10,197 bases of DNA from Candidatus Omnitrophota bacterium (GTDB lineage: Bacteria; Omnitrophota; Koll11; Gorgyraeales; Gorgyraeaceae), in contig JAHIRR010000211.1 of assembly GCA_018818505.1 (NCBI GenBank), positions 1 to 10,197 of the forward strand. The letters are read 5' to 3'. The first letter of the stretch is position 1, and every line of letters starts with the position of its first letter. The notes under the pieces are model-generated. The model worked only from the letters and a program-made list of their open reading frames with translations. It did not search any database and had not been told where the DNA came from. The position numbers were made by a program, and so were the translations under genes. Positions 4,947 to 10,197 of the stretch are shown piece by piece.

Positions 4947-6464
4947 TCAAATCGCCGCATCCACAGCCTTATTAGACTCCAAAACCTGCCCCACACCCTG
5001 CTCCATCTCTAAGCGCATTTGGAAATAAGCATTAATTTCTTTCAGGTATTCAGTTTTAACCTTGATTAACTTATAGAATCTCTTCATAGAAAATTTAATA
5101 TCGTTCTTAAATTCTTTATTATTGTTCATCTCCTCACCAAACGACTTTCTATCTGGATTATCACTCTTTGATAATACCTCTACCCAACCTGAAAAAGCCT
5201 CCTCACTTAAAAATACTTTAGCTACATTCTTTACATTCACTATACACCTATTTGAAAACTCTAACAATTTAGAATACAAAACACCAAAAGCTTTAACGTC
5301 CTTAGAGTATCCCTCTGCATTAGCAAGCTTGTCTTCCCCCAAAATATGTCTAGCTATTATTCCCTTCTTTGCGCTATCGAGTTTTAAGATAATAGGGACT
5401 ATTTCTTTATCATAAAACTCGTAAAATTCCGATACTATACTAACAAATTCCTCCACACAAATCTCATCCATCCCCAGCGCCTCCACTATCTGGCCAATTC
5501 CAGGCAGGCCGTTTTCGTGCATCCACAAAAGAGTCTCGCGAATTGCAGGGTTGGCTTTTTGTTCATATCTATCTAACAATTCCTTAAGTTTTTTTATTGC
5601 TTCGGGAATATTTTGATTGAGGATATAATGTCTTGCTGTACCAATGTCTGCCCAACCGGTTTCATGCATTAAATTACTCTCTTCTACATATAAGGCCAGA
5701 CCACTTGTAGCTTTCAATCCTCCATCCAGAGTATGCTCATCTCCTTGTCCAAAATCACAAATAAAATTTGGCCCAGAAATTTCTGAACTCCATTTACGGG
5801 ATTCAACACGAAAACCATAAACAATACTACAACATTTATAAAAAATCTTTTTATGTAATTTTGGCCTACCTGACTTGATTAACTCTTTCACTCTATCTCC
5901 CTTGTCTCCAACCTCTGGCCAAGAATCATCAGGTAAAAGAACATACCTTTTTACTATTACGATCTCTTTTTTTGGCATTTCTCTTAATGCTGCAGCCTGA
6001 AATATTCTTCCTAGTAACCCTGCTATTTTTTCAGCGTCCAAATCGTAACGTTTACTAAATATTTCAGGGTAACTTTGAAGAAGATCTTTTGCTAATTTCG
6101 TTGGTGCATCAGGATTAAGTGCAGCACGAAACTCGTAATAAAGTATTTTATCAAATTTAACCACATCCTGTAAATCAGCGCTAGGATCCTGCCTTAATGT
6201 CTCGATCAGATTCCATGTGCTTTCTCTCATTACTTCTTTGACCTTTTCCTCACTCTCATTCGCCGCCTTTCTGAGATTATACAGATACTCAAGCCTCTTT
6301 TTATTCTTTCTTAAAATTGCCTGCCGCCTATCGGGTTTATCTTCTGGTTTCTCAAGCTGCATGTACGGCCTGAGGGAGTCTATGCACACTGCATCCGGTG
6401 CTGCTAACATTGCTATCAGCATAAATATTACAGCTATATAATAAACTTTTCTAATAAACATCAT
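4947..6464 (-). CDS. Intact family X exported protein of unknown function, 505 aa
   Basis: I do not recognise a known domain. The N-terminus is a clear Sec signal peptide: MMFIRKVYY, a hydrophobic core AVIFMLIAMLAA, and a likely cut near APDAVC. The lone Cys does not fit a lipobox, so the protein is probably periplasmic or outer-surface and not a lipoprotein. The mature region starts with SLRPYMQ, followed by a lysine/glutamate-rich helical part (residues 40-110), a mixed central part with DFGQGDEHTLDGG, a highly conserved block at 312-337 (WMHENGLPGIGQ core) and a helical C-terminus with AYFQMRLEMEQGVG. No membrane segment is seen beyond the signal. A broken paralogue occupies 236-3756. Its own promoter lies upstream. 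The ribosome-binding site before the paired ATG codons is weak (CTGGATT), and a short upstream ORF with a better site overlaps the start. Confidence 0.85.
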   Translation of the reverse strand: MMFIRKVYYIAVIFMLIAMLAAPDAVCIDSLRPYMQLEKPEDKPDRRQAILRKNKKRLEYLYNLRKAANESEEKVKEVMRESTWNLIETLRQDPSADLQDVVKFDKILYYEFRAALNPDAPTKLAKDLLQSYPEIFSKRYDLDAEKIAGLLGRIFQAAALREMPKKEIVIVKRYVLLPDDSWPEVGDKGDRVKELIKSGRPKLHKKIFYKCCSIVYGFRVESRKWSSEISGPNFICDFGQGDEHTLDGGLKATSGLALYVEESNLMHETGWADIGTARHYILNQNIPEAIKKLKELLDRYEQKANPAIRETLLWMHENGLPGIGQIVEALGMDEICVEEFVSIVSEFYEFYDKEIVPIILKLDSAKKGIIARHILGEDKLANAEGYSKDVKAFGVLYSKLLEFSNRCIVNVKNVAKVFLSEEAFSGWVEVLSKSDNPDRKSFGEEMNNNKEFKNDIKFSMKRFYKLIKVKTEYLKEINAYFQMRLEMEQGVGQVLESNKAVDAAI

Positions 6465-6486
6465 AATCCAGACATAATATGGCCAT
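6451..6486 (-). CDS. Possible 11-codon upstream ORF overlapping the family X start
   Basis: AGGAG-CAT-ATG (the ATG at 6486) opens MAILCLDYDVY and ends in TAG at 6453-6451, in a different frame and overlapping the two candidate ATGs (6464, 6461) of the 505-aa gene. Ribosomes finishing here could restart on the main gene, so it may act in translational coupling. The broken paralogue's leader keeps the downstream part but lacks this ATG. There is no evidence beyond the layout. Confidence 0.3.
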   Translation of the reverse strand: MAILCLDYDVY

Positions 6487-6519
6487 ATGCTCCTGGCCTT
6501 GGTTTTGCTATTGTAGTAT

Positions 6520-6548
6520 ATTTTACCAAATTATAAGCTATGCGTCAA
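6520..6548 (-). promoter_or_regulatory. Promoter of the intact family X gene
   Basis: Minus strand: -35 TTGACG (6548-6543, 5 of 6), a 17-bp spacer, and -10 TAAAAT (6525-6520, 5 of 6). The -35 box lies within the last codons of the XRE regulator gene and the spacer covers its stop. The start would be near 6513, leaving a leader of about 50 nt. Confidence 0.6.
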
Positions 6549-7059
6549 TGAAATTAATCTCTACTCTTTTCGCAAGCGCCCTGGAGATTCTTTTTAAGGT
6601 AATAAGGGATATGTTCTCCCTGCCCTTTTCTATGCGCGATATCAGCTGCTGGGAAATACCTGTCTTGTGTGCCAATTCCTTTTGCGAGAGATTCTCTTCC
6701 TTTCTAATCCTGCGGATTTCTTTTCCCACAAGCTCGCATACCAGATCACGAACCAAAGCGCTGTCTTTTCTAAATCGTACCCCCTTTTCTCTGTACTTAT
6801 CAAGTAGTCTTTCATATATGGCCTGCCAGAAGATCACCCTTGAAGCGTTCCACTTATCCTTTTTCATGGTTTTTTTGATCTCTGGCCAACGCTTACAGAA
6901 CACTACAGGATCTAATTCTTTAAAGACCTCTTCAGGGTTATTCTTGCGGCCCAAAAATAAGGCCGCTGTTAAGACAAATCTCCTGTTATCGGAATCTCTC
7001 AGTATCTTCCTAGCCTCAGAAACACTTGTCTTCCTGTCCCACAACCAGTCCCTTTTCAT
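6538..7059 (-). CDS. XRE-family HTH regulator, putative antitoxin partner (173 aa)
   Basis: The C-terminal part (residues 115-168) is a classic lambda-repressor-type helix-turn-helix: SQKELAHKTGISQQLISRIEKG with the following ITLKRISRALAKRVEINF. The N-terminal 95 residues (starting MKRDWLWDRKTSVSEARKIL, with many Trp and charged residues) form a separate part that probably contacts the partner protein or adds dimerisation. Its ATG overlaps the stop of the upstream nucleotidyltransferase by one base (TAATG), so translation is coupled. By analogy with toxin-antitoxin operons it should neutralise the upstream enzyme and repress the operon by binding the direct repeats at the promoter. The antitoxin role is inferred from pairing; the HTH itself is clear. 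It is unlike AbiEi, the usual winged-helix partner of AbiEii. Confidence 0.8.
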   Translation of the reverse strand: MKRDWLWDRKTSVSEARKILRDSDNRRFVLTAALFLGRKNNPEEVFKELDPVVFCKRWPEIKKTMKKDKWNASRVIFWQAIYERLLDKYREKGVRFRKDSALVRDLVCELVGKEIRRIRKEENLSQKELAHKTGISQQLISRIEKGRENISLITLKRISRALAKRVEINFIDA

Positions 7060-7778
7060 TATATATCCCCTAACTGTCCTTCTATGATCTTATCTATCTC
7101 TCTTTTAAAATGCGCCTCTATATCTTTATAATCTATCTGTTTGTCTTTCTCCAGAGTAAGGAAGCCATCCATCATGCCTATCCTATCATAACTCCTGAAC
7201 CACCTTATCAATCCTTCAACCATTACACTGGTACCGTATTTATCCATAAACTTGGAAAGATTCATGAAGGTGTGCGAGAGAAAATAAAGATCGTAAAAAT
7301 CCTTTGCCTCTACCCTGCCGCCTAATATTTTCCTGCGGCCTGCCTCATCAATAGATGATGCCACTCCGCTAATCGCGTAAATCTTTCTTATATAGATGTC
7401 TTCGAGATCTAAAATCCTTACCCCCTCTATGAGCTTTGTAGGTTTTATGAGCTTAAGCGTATCTTCTACAAAATCCACCTTCAGGGTATCCTTTGAGCCA
7501 AAATAGATATTGTAAACGAGAATCTTAATCTTGTTTTCTTCTAAATTCTGTCCTATAAGCTCAATTCTCTTCCCAAGGGCATTCTTTAGATAATTGACTA
7601 TCTCTCTAACTCGTTTCTGCGTAAAGTCAGGCGTGAAAAAATCCAAATCTACAGACAATCTATGTTGAAAATAGAATAAAGAAAGCGCAGTGCCCCCTGC
7701 AAGATAAAACTCATCTATCCTCTCAGAAAGCTTCTTTAAGACGGTATTTTGATACTCTTTAATCTTTGATCTTCTCAT
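7059..7778 (-). CDS. AbiEii/AbiGii-family nucleotidyltransferase, putative toxin (239 aa)
   Basis: Belongs to the DNA polymerase beta-like nucleotidyltransferases seen in AbiE-type (type IV) toxin-antitoxin and phage-exclusion systems. Family enzymes transfer nucleotides to RNA targets such as tRNA and block translation. The core motif is intact: GGT at residues 28-30, HRLSVDLDFF at 39-48 with metal-binding D44 and D46, and a third acid D102 in KVDFVED. The later family signature is also present: RKIYAISG (131-138), then KDFYDLY (159-165). The length is typical. It is the first gene of a two-gene operon whose second gene is an XRE regulator, the reverse of the usual AbiEi-first order. The ATG at 7778 is only nine bases from the -10 box, and no later start is available before the active site. 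Confidence 0.88.
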   Translation of the reverse strand: MRRSKIKEYQNTVLKKLSERIDEFYLAGGTALSLFYFQHRLSVDLDFFTPDFTQKRVREIVNYLKNALGKRIELIGQNLEENKIKILVYNIYFGSKDTLKVDFVEDTLKLIKPTKLIEGVRILDLEDIYIRKIYAISGVASSIDEAGRRKILGGRVEAKDFYDLYFLSHTFMNLSKFMDKYGTSVMVEGLIRWFRSYDRIGMMDGFLTLEKDKQIDYKDIEAHFKREIDKIIEGQLGDI

Positions 7779-7785
7779 AACACCT

Positions 7786-7808
7786 CAAGTATACACTATA
7801 TAAGTTGT
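7786..7808 (-). promoter_or_regulatory. Operator-like direct repeat, proximal copy
   Basis: A 23-bp unit, CAAGTAT-ACAC-TAT-ATAAGTTGT in plus-strand notation, covering the -10 box and most of the spacer. It matches the distal copy at 7814-7839 apart from a 3-nt insertion there and a few base changes. A protein bound here would block RNA polymerase; the XRE regulator is the obvious candidate. Confidence 0.65.
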
Positions 7809-7816
7809 ATTGTCAA
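7788..7816 (-). promoter_or_regulatory. Strong promoter of the toxin-antitoxin operon
   Basis: Minus strand: -35 TTGACA (7816-7811, perfect), a 17-bp spacer, and -10 TATACT (7793-7788, 5 of 6). Only nine bases separate the -10 box from the toxin ATG, so the mRNA should begin about 2-3 nt before the start codon, and the GAGG in front of the ATG would be mostly promoter rather than message. Confidence 0.75.
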
Positions 7817-7839
7817 GTATAATACACCTTATAAGTTGT
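7814..7839 (-). promoter_or_regulatory. Operator-like direct repeat, distal copy
   Basis: A 26-bp unit, CAAGTAT-AAT-ACAC-CTT-ATAAGTTGT in plus-strand notation, overlapping three bases of the -35 box and repeating the proximal unit in the same orientation with a period of about 28 bp, close to three helical turns. This spacing would suit cooperative binding on one face of the DNA. Confidence 0.65.
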
Positions 7840-7851
7840 AAAATTATCTAC

Positions 7852-8124
7852 TTATCCGAAGTTATAGACCTTACGGATGGGTTGCTGGACGTCCCATGTG
7901 CATTTTACGCCTTTGGGGAATGTTACTAGGTCGCCTTTGCCGAATTCGACTTCCTGGCCGTCAGTTGTGGTCACCTTTACCTTACCCTCATGCACGTAGA
8001 ATGTCTCGTTGTCGCTGTATTCCCAGTCAAATTTCTTTACTTCACTCGTCCATGTAGGCCATTTGTCAATGCCTAACTTCTGCAGTTCTTCCTTGGTGGG
8101 CTTTTTAACTGTTACTTTGCTCAT
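7852..8124 (-). CDS. Small cupin-domain protein (Cupin_3 / DUF861-like), 90 aa
   Basis: A single-domain cupin close to the EutQ/DUF861-like group. Residues about 25-88 give the beta-barrel signature: FDWEYSDNETFYVHEGKVKV, then GKGDLVTFPKGVKCTWDV. The usual two-motif metal site is reduced: motif 1 has E and H in ETFYVHEG, but motif 2 has no histidine at the expected place (PKGVKCTW), so metal binding is uncertain. The substrate is unknown; proteins of this type are often annotated only as cupins. The start is well supported, with AAGGAGG five to six bases before the ATG. It is the only gene between the repeat-rich gap at 8145-8323 and the toxin operon, and it ends 13 bp from the distal operator copy. 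Confidence 0.85.
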   Translation of the reverse strand: MSKVTVKKPTKEELQKLGIDKWPTWTSEVKKFDWEYSDNETFYVHEGKVKVTTTDGQEVEFGKGDLVTFPKGVKCTWDVQQPIRKVYNFG

Positions 8125-8144
8125 ATGCTCCTCCTTTTTAAAAA

Positions 8145-8323
8145 CTAGGCGTTTTAAGCGATTTAAGGGTTTTAAGAGAATTAAGAGATTAGGGGATTAT
8201 GGGTATAAGGGATTAAGGGGGTAGTTCCCGTTTGCACCCTTATCTCCCTTATTCGCTTGTTCCCCTGTCCCCTTAAATTTCTTAATTCCCCTAAAACGCT
8301 TAATACCCTTAACTCCCTTGTAA
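8145..8323. repeat. Inverted pair of degenerate 8-9 bp tandem repeats
   Basis: The left arm (about 8148-8222) consists of eight or so degenerate units around TTAAGGGAT, with a period of 9 then 8 bp. The right arm (about 8236-8323) contains units around TTAATACCC, the reverse complement of the same theme. The arms can pair imperfectly over about 75 bp on either strand. The block fills the whole gap between the lipid gene's stop and the cupin's ribosome-binding site. There are no spacers, so it is not CRISPR. It may act as a transcription barrier or structured spacer. Confidence 0.65.
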
Positions 8324-8327
8324 GTTT

Positions 8328-10197
8328 TCAAATGGTCAACTTACGAGGTTCCCCAAGGTTCATTATCTTTCCTCTTATGCCTGCGGCAATTGCCTCATGC
8401 TCATCCTTTGTGTTGCCTTTTTTTACTAACTCGTCAGGCGCAATGGGACTGCCGAATTTTATACTAATAGGATGCAATTTTGGAAACTTCTGTGTCCTGG
8501 GCCAGGCCTGAAAAGCGCCCTTGATATAGACAGGTACAAGCGATGCGTTTAGCTCCTTTGCAATTATACCAATGCCTTTTTTAAACTCCTTCATCTCGCC
8601 GTCAATAGAGCGTTCTCCTTCAGGAAATATACAGAGCGCCTTATTGTGCTTCAGGATATACGCAGAGCCCTGCATTGCCTCTATGATCTGTGTCGCGTCT
8701 ACAGGGATAATCCTCGCGCGCCTGACAAGATTCCTTATGACAGGAGCTATAAAATATCTTCTGAATGCAATGAAAAATAGTTCCATCTCTGTCCTTAGAG
8801 GTACGCCCGACAGCACAATAAACCCGTCAAGAAAGCTTGTATGATTTACGCATAAAACATATGGCCCTTTCTTAGGTATCTTTTCTGCGCCTTCTACCTT
8901 TAGCCTATAAAAAATCCTGAAGAATAAACCAATGCACCCCTTAATTATAAAAGTAAGCACATAATCAACCCAGCTCAACTCCAATGCTATCTTGTCCTGA
9001 AAATCCTTTGGCAGGTCCTGCTTCAAAATCCCCTGCCAATGAACCGCCCTTTCCGCACCCTTGTCACTTGTCGCTTGTCGCTTGTCACTTACCAAGAGTT
9101 TTTCAACTTTCGTAAGAATGTCTTTCACCGTAAAAATCCCTGCCGCGATCATCTCGTCAGATATCTCTATGTTAAAACACCTCTCAACAGCCAGAACAAG
9201 CTCTACCCTTGTAAGCGAATCTACGCCCAGATCAAGCTCAATACTGTCATTAAGATGTACATCTCCTTTTATCTCAAGCGCGTCTTTTATGCACGCGATG
9301 AGCCTTTTTGCTATATCAGATTGAAGTAAAACCTGGTCTTCCGGGCTAACAACCTTTTCATCCTCTTTCTCTTCTAAAATAACAGGGAGGAATTTTTTCT
9401 CGATCTCGTATCGCTTCAACTTCCCCAGCACAGTACGCGCTAAGGCCTCTTTTGTCACAGTAAAGCCCATAATATGTCTGTAGCCGGGTATATTCTTAGA
9501 GAGATTATCAAATGTGGCCTTTAGCACTTGATTCACATTCATTTCGCCGCGCTCTTTAAAAAACTCAAGGTCTGGCACAATAATCGCATGCAGATACTCT
9601 AAGCTACTCGCGCCTTTTCCCTTTAATACACCCATAACGCACATCTCTTTTATGTACGGCGTATTCGAATAATGCTTTTCGATCTCCTCAGGATAGATGT
9701 TCTTTCCTGAGCTAAGGACTATTACTTCTTTAGACCTGCCTGTAATATAAAAATATCCGTCTCTATTCTCATATCCCAAATCGCCTGAATAAAACCAGTT
9801 GTTTTTAATCACCTCTTTTGTCTTTTCCTCATTCTTATAGTAGCCCTTCATGACATTTGGGCCCTGGATCACGATCTCGCCCACGCCGCTGGAATCCGGA
9901 TTTAAAATCCTCATCCTTACATCAGGCACAGGCGTGCCGATCGACCCTATCTTCGACCTTTTCACTGGATTTATGCTTGCAACAGGAGATGTCTCTGTCA
10001 GGCCATAGCCTTCTAATATCTTAAAACCAAGCTTGAAAAAATCCCTTGCCACTGTGGCATCCAGCTTTGCGCCGCCGCTTATAAAAAAGCGAAGGCTTTT
10101 TCCAAATGCATTTTTGACCTTAGGTAAAAGCACTTTTGTAAGGCCAAGCGCGATTATAGATTTTACAAATAGCCCTTTAAGGCCTTCTATGCTATTA
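8328..10197 (-). CDS. Acyl-activating enzyme / acyl carrier / PlsC acyltransferase fusion (5' end missing)
   Basis: The frame stays open to the window edge, with 21 codons before the GTG at 10133, so this is the C-terminal part of a longer protein. Residues are numbered from that GTG. The AMP-forming ligase part has GYGLTET (42-48), WFYSGDLGY (113-121), GYFYITGRSKEVI (126-138) and the GKLKRYE motif with the catalytic lysine near 238. An acyl carrier domain follows, with phosphopantetheine Ser306 in DLGVDSL. After a low-complexity linker comes PlsC: NHTSFLD (H431, D436), FPEGERS (503-509) and VPVYIKGA. The chain could activate a fatty acid, hold it on its own carrier and transfer it to a lysophospholipid or glycerol phosphate. 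It resembles Aas in parts, but the acyltransferase is last and a carrier is built in. Confidence 0.92.
   Translation of the reverse strand, partial: NSIEGLKGLFVKSIIALGLTKVLLPKVKNAFGKSLRFFISGGAKLDATVARDFFKLGFKILEGYGLTETSPVASINPVKRSKIGSIGTPVPDVRMRILNPDSSGVGEIVIQGPNVMKGYYKNEEKTKEVIKNNWFYSGDLGYENRDGYFYITGRSKEVIVLSSGKNIYPEEIEKHYSNTPYIKEMCVMGVLKGKGASSLEYLHAIIVPDLEFFKERGEMNVNQVLKATFDNLSKNIPGYRHIMGFTVTKEALARTVLGKLKRYEIEKKFLPVILEEKEDEKVVSPEDQVLLQSDIAKRLIACIKDALEIKGDVHLNDSIELDLGVDSLTRVELVLAVERCFNIEISDEMIAAGIFTVKDILTKVEKLLVSDKRQATSDKGAERAVHWQGILKQDLPKDFQDKIALELSWVDYVLTFIIKGCIGLFFRIFYRLKVEGAEKIPKKGPYVLCVNHTSFLDGFIVLSGVPLRTEMELFFIAFRRYFIAPVIRNLVRRARIIPVDATQIIEAMQGSAYILKHNKALCIFPEGERSIDGEMKEFKKGIGIIAKELNASLVPVYIKGAFQAWPRTQKFPKLHPISIKFGSPIAPDELVKKGNTKDEHEAIAAGIRGKIMNLGEPRKLTI
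9061..9088 (-). repeat. Four tandem heptamers inside the lipid fusion gene
   Basis: Four copies of GYGACAA (minus strand; plus TTGTCAC, TTGTCGC, TTGTCGC, TTGTCAC) in perfect register. They encode the linker around residues 349-358 (SDKRQATSDKG) between the carrier and acyltransferase domains. Because seven is not a multiple of three, gain or loss of one copy would shift the frame and remove the PlsC domain. Confidence 0.8.

Noticed and set aside
6479..7087. Plus-strand open frame of 202 codons
   Set aside because: It lies antisense to the XRE regulator, which has clear HTH motifs and coupling to the toxin. The plus-strand translation is Ser/Phe/Leu-rich without recognisable features, as expected for a shadow frame.
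8009..8224. Plus-strand frame ending in FKRFKGFKRIKR
   Set aside because: The repetitive residues come from the 9-bp tandem repeats and the rest is antisense to the cupin; no ribosome-binding site is seen.
8145..8323. CRISPR array
   Set aside because: The repeats are 8-9 bp, degenerate and contiguous, with no unique spacers, and no cas genes are near.
9039..9329. Overlapping plus-strand frames across the acyl carrier domain
   Set aside because: They are antisense to a well-supported coding region with an intact phosphopantetheine motif.
10131..10133. GTG at 10133 as the true start of the lipid fusion gene
   Set aside because: The frame is open for 21 more codons to the window edge with plausible coding sequence, and the ligase domain would lack its N-terminal motifs, so the gene continues outside.

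Overview
The window looks like a chromosomal stretch of an uncultivated bacterium. My best guess is Candidatus Omnitrophota (OP3) or a similar candidate phylum. This is inferred from the AT-rich coding sequence, the fused acyl-activating/ACP/PlsC lipid gene, the large unrecognised exported proteins and the many dispersed GTCATTGCGAG-type palindromic repeats; no marker gene confirms it. Every gene I accept is on the minus strand, so transcription runs right to left.

Right to left. (1) 8328-10197 is the 3' part of a gene for an AMP-forming acyl-activating enzyme, an acyl carrier domain and a PlsC acyltransferase in one polypeptide; its 5' end is outside the window. (2) 8145-8323 is a non-coding arrangement of short degenerate tandem repeats in two inverted arms. 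(3) 7852-8124 encodes a small cupin. (4) 6538-7778 is a two-gene operon of an AbiEii-type nucleotidyltransferase toxin and an XRE-type regulator, with a strong promoter overlapped by two operator-like direct repeats. (5) 4947-6464 is an intact 505-aa exported protein of unknown function ('family X' below) with its own promoter. (6) 4293-4856 is pyrE, also with its own promoter. (7) 3818-4069 is a small unknown ORF, next to a full-length palindromic repeat.

(8) 236-3756 holds a second, broken copy of family X. Its pieces are in the right order: N-terminus (3319-3756), an in-frame TAA, the middle (2452-3321), and the C-terminus (236-547). Between the last two pieces lies an IS66-family transposon (DUF6788-like protein plus TnpC transposase) with a perfect-consensus promoter. 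The transposon is bounded exactly by the two inverted halves of the same palindromic repeat that occurs alone elsewhere in the window.

(9) The left 235 bp contain one full and one half palindromic repeat and a 41-nt hairpin. A second copy of that hairpin sits in inverted orientation just upstream of the broken gene. The two copies share a 10-nt loop, and all three differing base pairs of the 11-bp stem are compensatory changes.

The main story is repeat and transposon remodelling of a duplicated exported-protein gene. The observations I rate highest are the transposon/palindrome relationship, the covarying hairpin pair, and the toxin-antitoxin operon with a promoter that predicts an almost leaderless mRNA.
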